From Oscillospiraceae bacterium (GTDB lineage: Bacteria; Bacillota; Clostridia; Oscillospirales; CAG-272), in the NCBI GenBank assembly GCA_015064255.1, contig SVSP01000012.1:1-64000 (forward strand): DNA of 64,000 nucleotides, in the 5' to 3' direction. This document shows positions 8,708 through 16,357 of this stretch, in pieces; the stretch's first letter is position 1; the number at the start of each line of letters is the position of its first letter. The notes below the pieces were generated by a model, which saw only the letters and a program-made list of their open reading frames with translations, was not told the DNA's origin and made no database searches. Position numbers and translations under genes: made by a program.

Positions 8708-9502
8708 TTATCTTTTTTCTATCCAAGCGTGCTCAGGATCGCTGCTTCTGTTAAATCCCTGATAATCGCCTGCCATAAGCCAAAGGAAATAGGTCTTATA
8801 TCCCGGTGTGGAAACTGTTGTATGATAGCCATAAGGGAATTCTACCAGCTCGTCGTTCTTGACTCTGTAAGCCTCGTCAAGCGATCCGTCTGAGGTATAG
8901 AGGCACTGAACTGCAAAGCCCTGCTTCGGATCGAAAAGGAAGTAGTATATTTCCTCTGCGATACATTCCTTAGGCATATTATCCTCGTCGTGCTTATGCG
9001 GAGGGAATCCTGCCCAGTTACCCTCTGTGCAATACGCTTCGCCTATTGTGAGTATCTTTGCATTGGAATTTCCGTCTATTATAAAGCTTGTTTCGCGCTG
9101 ATAAGGCTGTTCACCGAGGAGCTTCAGTACTACGTGATCTTCTCTGAGCACCTGCGGCTCTGTCTTTTCCTTTACAGGTGTTGCACAAACCGCTATCTTT
9201 ATATGGTCGATAGCTTCGATCGCGAGCTTCTGTTCTCTTGGCATATAGAAGCTTTCTGCTTTACGGTTTTCAAAAACGGTCATTCTGTTACCGATATTTT
9301 CCCATTTTTCGCCGTTCACGTAAACGTTGCAGTGTCCTTCGAGCATAATGAAGGCTGTTTCTTTATCTTCTGTGTAAAAATCAAGCTTTTGATCCTTTTC
9401 AAGCTCAATAATACCGAACTCAAGCTTTTTGAGAGTACACTCTCCTATTTTGCATATCGGAGTATAGCCGTTTGCAGGTTTATATGCTTTCTTATAATTC
9501 AT
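8708..9502 (-). CDS. IolB-like isomerase (5-deoxy-glucuronate isomerase family)
   Basis: A 264-residue bicupin protein of the IolB/KduI type. Putative metal ligands are in FPPHKHD, the Glu of AEEIYYF and the His of GYHTTVSTPGY; the C-terminus NRSSDPEHAW is characteristic of IolB. IolB converts 5-deoxy-D-glucuronate to 2-deoxy-5-keto-D-gluconate in myo-inositol breakdown, but no iolG, iolE or iolD is present here, so the true substrate may be another uronate-like sugar. The start overlaps the end of the PfkB gene by 11 bases, with AAGGAG inside that gene. Confidence 0.8.
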   Translation of the reverse strand: MNYKKAYKPANGYTPICKIGECTLKKLEFGIIELEKDQKLDFYTEDKETAFIMLEGHCNVYVNGEKWENIGNRMTVFENRKAESFYMPREQKLAIEAIDHIKIAVCATPVKEKTEPQVLREDHVVLKLLGEQPYQRETSFIIDGNSNAKILTIGEAYCTEGNWAGFPPHKHDEDNMPKECIAEEIYYFLFDPKQGFAVQCLYTSDGSLDEAYRVKNDELVEFPYGYHTTVSTPGYKTYFLWLMAGDYQGFNRSSDPEHAWIEKR

Positions 9503-10406
9503 AACCCTTCTCCTTTAAGAATTTTTTTACTGTTTCAAGCGTCGGAACACTCTCACGCGCACCGATTCCCGTACATTTTATTGCCGAAACGGCACTTGCA
9601 AATATGCAGCATTTCTCAAAGTCAAAGCCGTAAACACGTCCTGCCGCAAAAGCACCGTGAAAAACGTCGCCCGAACCGTTAGTATCTATTGCATTTACCT
9701 TAAACGCGGGATAGTGCCAAAACTTTTTACCGTCGTAATACAGACCGCCCTCTTTGCCCTGTGTTATCACAAGTGCGGCAGGGTGATACATATTCATCAG
9801 CTTTTCAGCGGCTTCCTCCGCATTTTGAGAATTTGTCTTTTTCAGAGCAAATTCTTCTGACGGGATCATAATATCGGTAAGCTTCAGAAGTCTTTCGACA
9901 CCTTCGTAAAGTCCGCCGCAATCGTAAAGGACATTCGTGCCGTTTTCCTTTGCCACAAGGCAGGCTTCTTCCGCACCGTCTATTTCGTTTCCGTCTATCA
10001 TAAGTATTTCCGCATCTGCGACCGCTTTTTTCTGACTTTCGTTAAGACTGAGTGGTGGAAGATCACCCTTATCGAAAACGCAGGTACGCGATGCACTTTT
10101 TGCCGAAAGCCATATTACCGAGGTAAATGAACGGTATCCGCTTTCAAAAGTTATATTTTTTGTATCTACGCCGTATTTTTCGAAATCTTCTGCCAAAAAT
10201 TTTCCGCCGTTATCATCAGACAGTACGCCGACAAATCCCGCAGGTATTCCGAGTTTGCGCGCCGCAACAATTCCTGTTGCTGTTGGACCGCCGCCCGCAA
10301 CCTTTGTCGCGCTTGCACGCATTTTCGTATCTTCGTCAGGATACTCGGGGAGTGTTATGAGAGTATCCATAACACAAGCCCCTATACCTACAATTTTATT
10401 CATCAT
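9492..10406 (-). CDS. PfkB family sugar kinase
   Basis: A 304-residue ribokinase-fold kinase. The N-terminal VAGGGPTATGIVAARKLG (about residues 34-51) and the catalytic NAIDTNGSGDVFHGAFAAG (about 237-255, with Asp in GSGD as base) are clear. The C-terminal motif with ASAVSAIKCTGIGAR recalls the sulfofructose-kinase/ketohexokinase subgroup rather than IolC. Positions I would align with the sulfonate-binding residues of E. coli YihV are not conserved, which argues against sulfofructose. It starts in an ATGA overlap with the aldolase gene. It probably phosphorylates the keto sugar that the aldolase then cleaves. Confidence 0.88.
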   Translation of the reverse strand: MMNKIVGIGACVMDTLITLPEYPDEDTKMRASATKVAGGGPTATGIVAARKLGIPAGFVGVLSDDNGGKFLAEDFEKYGVDTKNITFESGYRSFTSVIWLSAKSASRTCVFDKGDLPPLSLNESQKKAVADAEILMIDGNEIDGAEEACLVAKENGTNVLYDCGGLYEGVERLLKLTDIMIPSEEFALKKTNSQNAEEAAEKLMNMYHPAALVITQGKEGGLYYDGKKFWHYPAFKVNAIDTNGSGDVFHGAFAAGRVYGFDFEKCCIFASAVSAIKCTGIGARESVPTLETVKKFLKEKGYEL

Positions 10407-11245
10407 ATCGATTTACCGTTTGCACCTGTAAGGTATATCTTTTCAAGTGCGAGTTTTTTAACGCATTCTATCGGATTCTTCATAAAGAGATCTATTCCTA
10501 TGCTCTTTGCGGGATTTGCATATTCTGCGCCCACACCTTCGATAAAAGCACAGCATACGTCTGTACCGATATTCATCTTTCTCACGCCTGCTTTGATTGC
10601 CGCCTTGACCTGATCTTCGGGAATTCCCGATCCGCCATGCAAAACAAGCGGAAGACCTTTAACAGCCTCGTGTATAGCACCCACTCTGTCAATATCAAGC
10701 TTCGGAGGCTTTTTATAATGTCCGTGTGCGTTTCCTATAAGAACGGCAAGACAGGATACGCCCGTAAGCTTCACAAATTCGCCTGCCTCATCTGGAGATG
10801 TGAACTCATCCATTACTTCATCGTTTACGCTTCCGATATGACCGAGCTCGCCTTCAACAGGCACGCCCACATCGTGACACATTTCGACTATTTTCTTTGT
10901 CAAAGCTACATTTTCGTCAAAGGGATATGCCGAGCCGTCTATCATTATACCTGTTGCACCGTAGCGGAGTGTCTTTATAACCTCTTTTTCCGAGGGACCG
11001 TGATCGAGATGGAAACATACGGGGACACTTGCCTGCTTTGCCGCCGCAAGAATGATCGGAGCAAGATAATATCCGCTGCCACCGTTTATAAGACGGGGAT
11101 ATACCTGCAAAATTACGGGAGCTTTCGCTTCTTCTGCCGCCTCAATAACACCCATTACTGTTTCCATATTATAAACGTTAAATGCAGGAACACAAAACTT
11201 TCCTTTATCAGCTACCGAAAGTACATAATCGAGATTTACTAACAT
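10403..11245 (-). CDS. Class II ketose-bisphosphate aldolase
   Basis: A 280-residue zinc-dependent TIM-barrel aldolase of the FbaA/KbaY/IolJ family. CFHLDHGPS (about residue 78) gives the zinc His and catalytic Asp. EGELGHIG, LVLHGGSGIPEDQ and KMNIGTD supply the remaining metal and phosphate sites. It would split a 1-phosphorylated ketose into dihydroxyacetone phosphate and an aldehyde. The ORF track begins 22 codons upstream, but those codons have no family match; AAAGGA lies 12 bases before the ATG at 11245 and the length then fits the family. The downstream PfkB gene overlaps it by four bases. Confidence 0.88.
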   Translation of the reverse strand: MLVNLDYVLSVADKGKFCVPAFNVYNMETVMGVIEAAEEAKAPVILQVYPRLINGGSGYYLAPIILAAAKQASVPVCFHLDHGPSEKEVIKTLRYGATGIMIDGSAYPFDENVALTKKIVEMCHDVGVPVEGELGHIGSVNDEVMDEFTSPDEAGEFVKLTGVSCLAVLIGNAHGHYKKPPKLDIDRVGAIHEAVKGLPLVLHGGSGIPEDQVKAAIKAGVRKMNIGTDVCCAFIEGVGAEYANPAKSIGIDLFMKNPIECVKKLALEKIYLTGANGKSI

Positions 11246-11364
11246 TTTTATGACCATTCCTTTCTTTAGGTTCTGAAGTTTTGTGCGCTTTGACTTGGCA
11301 AAAAGCCACAAAACCTCGGTCTGAAAAATGACCCATTTTTCAGACTTTACTCTTCTTGATTTGA

Positions 11365-12441
11365 TCAGCCCAAGATAAGCTCTTCAACAGAAATTATTTC
11401 CACGTCCTCTGCTACAGCCTTGAGGCTTACGTATTCGGACACGGATGCCGTTATTATCGCGTCTGCCTTAACGCCCTTCGCGTTATTTATACGGTCAAGC
11501 GCAACTCCGTTTATAACCTTAGGCATCCACTGTGCCATAAGGATATTACCTGCCCACATAGTATCCTTGCCGTGAACGAGCATTTCACCGAGATCGCAGA
11601 ATGCACTCGCTATTTTTCTTCCCGCATCTGTTTCGGCAAGGTCGCGCGCAAGCTGGAAAGGATCCTGGAATACTGCCTTTTTGCCTGTATTTACTGCATT
11701 TATTTTACCCGATTCAACGAGTTCAGCCACAAACGCAGTATAAGTCTTTACATCGCACAAAAGCTCTACGTTCCATTCCTTATACTCACGCTTAAATACC
11801 TTTGCGTCCTGCGGATCGTATGCAACTACCGTTTTAAACTGATTTATCTGCTTTGCACAGGCAATCATCTGCTGTTTTGTTTCGTCAGCCGCGCTTATAA
11901 GATATTCGAGCTGCTGTCCCGAAGCAAGCTCGTCTTCGAGAACCGTGAATTTTACGCCTGCTTTTTCAAGTGCTTTAATAGCCTTTACCGCACAGTCCGG
12001 TGCAATATATCTTGCATCCACGCCGAGGAAAAGAAGTGTATCTGTTAATTCGCTATGCTCTGCTATCTTATTTTTAAGTTCTGCATCAAGCTCTGTCTTA
12101 CCGTAGGCATTGCCGCAGTCGAGGCAGTTGTCAAGAAGAACGTTTATGTACTCGGGAAGCTTTCCTTCAAGTGCCGCGTCAAGACGCGCTTCCTTAATAA
12201 ACATAACGGGATCCCAGCCTGTTACGCATTCTTTTGTGCACGCACCGCAGCAAGCACATTCGTAAATATTGTCAATAACCTCTGATATATCGTAAACGCC
12301 TCTGTTTACAAGCGAAAGTCCGAGCGCACGCGCACGTGCATTGTTTCGCTCAAGTCCCGTTGTGTTTCCTATGGGACAAATATGTCTGCACATCCAACAG
12401 AATCGGCAAGAATCAACGTGCTTTTTACTTGTTTCGTTCAT
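11365..12441 (-). CDS. Iron-sulfur partner protein (GlcF/HdrD-like) lacking the CCG-domain cysteines
   Basis: A 358-residue soluble protein. The N-terminus has two ferredoxin-type motifs, CRFCWMCRHICP (about 12-23) and CACCGACTKEC (about 62-72), enough for two [4Fe-4S] clusters. The rest has the outline of the two CCG domains of GlcF/LldE-type proteins, but the expected cysteines are replaced: LFLGVDARY, ASGQQ and FQDPFQLARDL stand where cysteine-containing motifs are usual. The C-terminal part therefore probably binds no non-cubane cluster. It is 15 bases from the FAD oxidoreductase gene and likely forms a complex that passes electrons to the ETF fusion. AAAGGAGG precedes the ATG. Confidence 0.8.
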   Translation of the reverse strand: MNETSKKHVDSCRFCWMCRHICPIGNTTGLERNNARARALGLSLVNRGVYDISEVIDNIYECACCGACTKECVTGWDPVMFIKEARLDAALEGKLPEYINVLLDNCLDCGNAYGKTELDAELKNKIAEHSELTDTLLFLGVDARYIAPDCAVKAIKALEKAGVKFTVLEDELASGQQLEYLISAADETKQQMIACAKQINQFKTVVAYDPQDAKVFKREYKEWNVELLCDVKTYTAFVAELVESGKINAVNTGKKAVFQDPFQLARDLAETDAGRKIASAFCDLGEMLVHGKDTMWAGNILMAQWMPKVINGVALDRINNAKGVKADAIITASVSEYVSLKAVAEDVEIISVEELILG

Positions 12442-12456
12442 TATGCTTTCCTCCTT

Positions 12457-13887
12457 TTATATACCGAGCTTAAACGGATTCATAATTCCGTTGGGGTCAA
12501 GCTCACGCTTCAAAGCTTCAAACACCTGCATCGCGGGTCCATACTGCTCTTTCATAAGTCTTCCGAGCTTGATTCCGACACCGTGGTGATCGTTTACTAC
12601 GCCGCCGTGTTCAATAGCCGTGCGTACTCCGCAAGTCCATATCTGCTGATGCAGACGGAGTGCCTCTACCGGATCTTCGGGAACGTCCTTGCCGTCAACG
12701 ATGAAACGGTCGTATATCATCGAACCCCATTCATACCAATGCGAGAAGTGTGCAATAAATTTCGCCTGCGGGAAGTTTGTTTCTATTGCGTTCTTCATCG
12801 CCCAGTATATCTCTTCGATCTTTCCGTAAGGAGCGATCGTATCCATTGTACCGAACATTTGAGGAAGGTCCATCATATGACCGGGATAGAAGAAGGTTAT
12901 CTTTTCATTCCACCACTTTTCGCCGTATTCGCTTCCCATATCCTCTGCACCGTACTTTGTAAAGGTATCGAGAAGGATCTTTTCTTCGACCTCTACCATT
13001 TCCTTTACGCCCTCGTATGCGATATTCATAAATGCACCTTCGCGTTCTACGCCAACGATCTTCTTTATAAGAGATGCAGTTTCAGCGGGGTCGTAAAGAC
13101 GCATAACAGAGGGCTTGAACTTCTGAAGAAGTTCTCTTGAAGCCTTGAATGCCGCACTCATATCCTTGAACAAAAATCCGCGGAAGCGTCTTTCCTCAGG
13201 CTGATCGAAAATACGTATCTGTGCCTTGGTTATAACGCCGAGAGTTCCTTCCGAGCCTATGAATATCTGGTTAAGGTCTGGGCCTGCCGCGTGCTTGGGA
13301 GCCGCCGAGGTGTTTATAATATCTCCGTTGGGAAGAACGACCTCCATCTGAAGCACCATATCGTCGATCTTACCGTATTTTGTCGAAACGACACCTATAC
13401 CCCGGTGTGCAAGAAATCCGCCGACTGTCGAGCAGGTGAGCGACGAGGGATAGTGCATCGTAGCCTTACCTACCTCGTTTGCCGCCCATTCGATGTGCTT
13501 ATATATAGCACCCGTTCCGCATTCTATATACATAGCTTCCGTATTTACTTCGTATATCTTATTCATACGTTTCGTATCGAGCACGATACCGCCGCAAACC
13601 GGAATAGCCCCGCCCTGCGTACCGCCGCCGCCACCCCAAGTGGTAACGGGAAGCTTATAATAATTAGCTATTTTAAGTACCTTAGAGGTTTCCTTTGCAT
13701 CCTTCGGAGCAACTATAAAGTCGGCTTCCGGCATAATTCTTCCTCTGTCAGCCCACATACGGGAAAGCCAGTAATAGTCAACGCTGTGAGTTACCTTATC
13801 TATCTCTCGTGTTGAACAGTTTTCGATACCCACCGCATCTTCAAGTTCTGTAAGTATCATCGCTTGTAAAAAGTCATTTCTCTGCAT
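12457..13887 (-). CDS. FAD-binding oxidoreductase, VAO/GlcD type
   Basis: A 476-residue flavoprotein with the PCMH FAD-binding fold: TWGGGGGTQGG (about residues 60-70), a second motif with STVGGFLAHRGIG (about 125-140), FIGSEGTLGVITKA and the C-terminal LDPNGIMNPFKLG. Relatives oxidise 2-hydroxy acids (lactate, glycolate) or are alkylglycerone-phosphate-synthase-like. The operon suggests a sugar-derived hydroxy acid or alcohol. The ORF track starts ten codons upstream; AAGGAG lies eight bases before the ATG at 13887, so that start is used. With the iron-sulfur protein and ETF it forms a lactate dehydrogenase/ETF-like electron chain (inference). Confidence 0.85.
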   Translation of the reverse strand: MQRNDFLQAMILTELEDAVGIENCSTREIDKVTHSVDYYWLSRMWADRGRIMPEADFIVAPKDAKETSKVLKIANYYKLPVTTWGGGGGTQGGAIPVCGGIVLDTKRMNKIYEVNTEAMYIECGTGAIYKHIEWAANEVGKATMHYPSSLTCSTVGGFLAHRGIGVVSTKYGKIDDMVLQMEVVLPNGDIINTSAAPKHAAGPDLNQIFIGSEGTLGVITKAQIRIFDQPEERRFRGFLFKDMSAAFKASRELLQKFKPSVMRLYDPAETASLIKKIVGVEREGAFMNIAYEGVKEMVEVEEKILLDTFTKYGAEDMGSEYGEKWWNEKITFFYPGHMMDLPQMFGTMDTIAPYGKIEEIYWAMKNAIETNFPQAKFIAHFSHWYEWGSMIYDRFIVDGKDVPEDPVEALRLHQQIWTCGVRTAIEHGGVVNDHHGVGIKLGRLMKEQYGPAMQVFEALKRELDPNGIMNPFKLGI

Positions 13888-13909
13888 TTTATTTTCTCCT
13901 TCAGTAATT

Positions 13910-15313
13910 TTAGTCAAGTGTTTTATCTATTGCCAAATTCGGACAGTATTTTGTAAATTCACGTATTTCTTTTACATAGTTGCCCTCTATCTCAACGAAA
14001 TGATGGATATACGGACCGTCAAGCAGTCTGTCTTCCCATTTCTGAAGATCATCAAACTCTGCCCAGATATACGTACCGTGAGTCTGCGGTCCGGGAACGG
14101 TCTTGCAGTTACCCGCAAGAACCATATAGTTTCCGTTTTCCTGATCTATTCTTGCGATAGTGTAATTTCCGTCCTTTGCTCTGAACCATTCACGCTGATT
14201 TACAAGGCGCGCACACGAATCGGGAGCCTTTATCGAAAGCGGGAAAGGTCCGCAGTGCCAGAGAAGCTCTGCATTTCTGTTTTCGGGATGGCGCACTGTA
14301 AATTCTCCGAGGAAAGGTCTGCCTTTACCGAGCGATGCCGATTCAAGAAGTACCATTGTCATAGCGCAGTGCATATCGCTTTCACAGCTGATTATATATC
14401 CGAGGTCGTTAAGCACCGAGTAAACCGCGCAAGGCGCAAGACCGTCGAACATAACGGGGGTTGCCGTCCAACACTCTGCCGATATAACGTCGAGCTTAAA
14501 TTCTTCGAAAATAGCGATATATGTAACAACAAGGCAAGCCATTCTCTCGAGATACTGCGGTGTAAGCTCGTCCATTTTATAATTATCCTTGAAGAACTGA
14601 ACGTACTTTGCAATTTTTTCCTTTTTTTCTTCCATATTTTTAAGGAAGCGGTCCTGAAGGATCGCAAGGTTTATCGGAACGATACGAACTCCGAATTTCT
14701 GCATCAGCTCGCCTTCATTCCATATAACCGAGAAGAAGGGGGCCGGACGTGTGCCGACCTGACCGATACGCAGACCTGTGAAATTCTTTACCATACAGGC
14801 AACACGGATAAAGCTGTCAAATGCATCCTTAAATTCATCAGACTCTATTCTGCAGCAAGGAATATGCGAAAAAGGTATTCCGTATCTTTGGAATTGACGC
14901 GAAACGCCGAAAAGTCCGCACTGTGAGTCGGTAGGACGCATACCGTCAACGTAATATTCATCATCAAGAGGTGCCCAAAGCACACACGGTTTTCCTATTG
15001 CCTTTGCAAGATCGGCTGCGGCTTCTTCGTTTCCGAAGTTACAGTTAATTATCATTACAGCATCTACTTTTTCATTCTTGAAGCGTTCTACCGTTGCGCA
15101 AACCGAATCATCGTCAAAAATGAGGTCTTTGCATCCGAGTCCCTTCGTATCAACAAAAGAAAGATTTTCACTTGCGAAATTTTCTTCGATGTACTTTACG
15201 AATCTTTCTCCTCTTGCCTCGGCAGATGACCAGGTAAGAAACGTTTTCGCGGGGCGGTCTGTGGTATTACGTCGCATCGGCACGATACCCAATTTTATTT
15301 TATGATCGAGCAT
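13910..15313 (-). CDS. L-fucose/L-arabinose isomerase family protein, first gene of the operon
   Basis: A 467-residue protein of the FucI/AraA-like sugar isomerase fold. The C-terminal half contains SAECWTATPVMF, ISCESDMHCAMTM and LLWHCGPFP, which match the conserved Glu and His metal ligands of the family (CExD and HCG). It would interconvert an aldose and a ketose using Mn2+. It is shorter than true FucI (about 590 residues), so the substrate is probably not L-fucose itself. A TTG five codons upstream lies in the SD (GGAGG), so the ATG at 15313 is used. It is the first gene of the operon. Confidence 0.8.
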   Translation of the reverse strand: MLDHKIKLGIVPMRRNTTDRPAKTFLTWSSAEARGERFVKYIEENFASENLSFVDTKGLGCKDLIFDDDSVCATVERFKNEKVDAVMIINCNFGNEEAAADLAKAIGKPCVLWAPLDDEYYVDGMRPTDSQCGLFGVSRQFQRYGIPFSHIPCCRIESDEFKDAFDSFIRVACMVKNFTGLRIGQVGTRPAPFFSVIWNEGELMQKFGVRIVPINLAILQDRFLKNMEEKKEKIAKYVQFFKDNYKMDELTPQYLERMACLVVTYIAIFEEFKLDVISAECWTATPVMFDGLAPCAVYSVLNDLGYIISCESDMHCAMTMVLLESASLGKGRPFLGEFTVRHPENRNAELLWHCGPFPLSIKAPDSCARLVNQREWFRAKDGNYTIARIDQENGNYMVLAGNCKTVPGPQTHGTYIWAEFDDLQKWEDRLLDGPYIHHFVEIEGNYVKEIREFTKYCPNLAIDKTLD

Positions 15314-15343
15314 AAATTTTACCTCCAATAATTATTCACTTAT

Positions 15344-15371
15344 ATTATAATATTGCTTATATTTTTTTCAA
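15344..15371 (-). promoter_or_regulatory. Promoter of the nine-gene catabolic operon
   Basis: On the minus strand TTGAAA, a 16-bp spacer and TATAAT lie 31-58 bases before the first gene. The region is shared with the divergent AraC-type regulator, which probably acts here. Confidence 0.75.
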
Positions 15372-15426
15372 TGTTAAAATCAGTAATTTTTTTGTAAAAA
15401 ACGATACTATTTTTTCAAAAGTGTGA

Positions 15427-15432
15427 TATAAT
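15427..15432 (+). promoter_or_regulatory. Probable -10 box of the AraC-type regulator gene
   Basis: TATAAT, within GTGTGATATAATACACTC, lies 46 bases before the ATG. No good -35 is visible at 17 bp, which would fit an activated or weak promoter. The surrounding GTGTgatataatACAC is a short palindrome that could be an operator. Confidence 0.5.
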
Positions 15433-15477
15433 ACACTCAGCGGTATTTTTAACGGTTTCAAACAAAGGAGTATATCT

Positions 15478-16302
15478 ATGAAAATAATCCCATTTGAAGA
15501 GCTGTATCACTCACAGTTCGTAATAAGCGAGCCTTTTTCCAAGGTTCAAAACTGGTATTCACGAGGCAACATTTATTCATCTATCGGTCGTCCGAAGCCG
15601 TCGCACACTCTTCTGTGGTTCAAATCCTGCAGCGGAAAAATAACCGATAGCAAAGGAAATATACTGAATGTACAGCAAAATCAGCTCACTTATACATCAA
15701 AAGACATTGAATACACCGTGGATTTTTTCGATACCGCACCCGATCAGACCGACTGCATCGTAATACATTTTCAAATGACCGATATTTTCGGAAACGATAT
15801 TGCGCCAACTCTTATACCAGAATTATGTATGAAAAGCGTGAGCGTTTCAACAGGAATTGCTTTTGAAAAGATTGCCGAAGAATTTAGAAAAAACGTCGTT
15901 TGTATTCCCGAAGCCTGTTCGGTCATCTACAAAATACTTGCAGACATATGCAAAAGCAGAAGAAACGATACTGCCGATTTCAAATTCAACTGTATAAAAC
16001 CGGGAATAGATCTACTTGAAAACGATACTGATATGTCCATAAAAGAGCTTTCATCCATCTGCGGCGTAAGCGAATGTTACTTCAGACGTCTTTTCAAGGA
16101 ATACAGCGGAGAGTCGCCTATTGATTTCAGGCAGAAGCACAGGATCGAGAAAGCCAAGCAGTTACTTCTTTCCGATATGCTGACAATCGGCGAGATATCG
16201 CAGGAGCTTCATTTTTCCGATATTTATCATTTCAGCAAAACATTTAAAAACATAGTCGGTATCTCTCCGAGCCGTTTTATCGAAGAGAATCGCAGAGGAT
16301 GA
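15478..16302 (+). CDS. AraC family transcriptional regulator
   Basis: A 274-residue protein with an N-terminal cupin-like sensing domain (about 1-150) and a C-terminal AraC DNA-binding domain with two helix-turn-helices (about 175-274). The second carries TIGEISQELHFSDIYHFSKT followed by GISPSRF, the family signature. It is divergently transcribed from the sugar operon with a 164-base gap, so it is probably the substrate-responsive regulator of that operon. AAAGGAG lies seven bases before the ATG. The inducer is unknown. Confidence 0.88.
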   Translation: MKIIPFEELYHSQFVISEPFSKVQNWYSRGNIYSSIGRPKPSHTLLWFKSCSGKITDSKGNILNVQQNQLTYTSKDIEYTVDFFDTAPDQTDCIVIHFQMTDIFGNDIAPTLIPELCMKSVSVSTGIAFEKIAEEFRKNVVCIPEACSVIYKILADICKSRRNDTADFKFNCIKPGIDLLENDTDMSIKELSSICGVSECYFRRLFKEYSGESPIDFRQKHRIEKAKQLLLSDMLTIGEISQELHFSDIYHFSKTFKNIVGISPSRFIEENRRG

Positions 16303-16320
16303 ATTTATATCCAATATGCA

Positions 16321-16354
16321 AAAAATGAGAAGTCACATAAGACTTCTCATTTTT
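16321..16354. terminator. Bidirectional terminator between the araC-type gene and pepM18
   Basis: AAAAATGAGAAGTC pairs with GACTTCTCATTTTT around ACATAA. Both strands end in a T run, serving the converging genes. Confidence 0.88.
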
Positions 16355-16357
16355 ATA

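Noticed and set aside
14000-14926. A 308-residue plus-strand ORF opposite the FucI-like isomerase
   Set aside because: It lies wholly inside a well-supported gene on the other strand and its sequence has no recognisable domain.
9492-15313. Sulfoquinovose (sulfo-EMP2) pathway, from the FucI-like isomerase, YihV-like kinase and class II aldolase
   Set aside because: No sulfoquinovosidase, sulfolactaldehyde reductase or sulfonate exporter is present, and the kinase positions I would match to the sulfonate-binding residues of YihV are not conserved.
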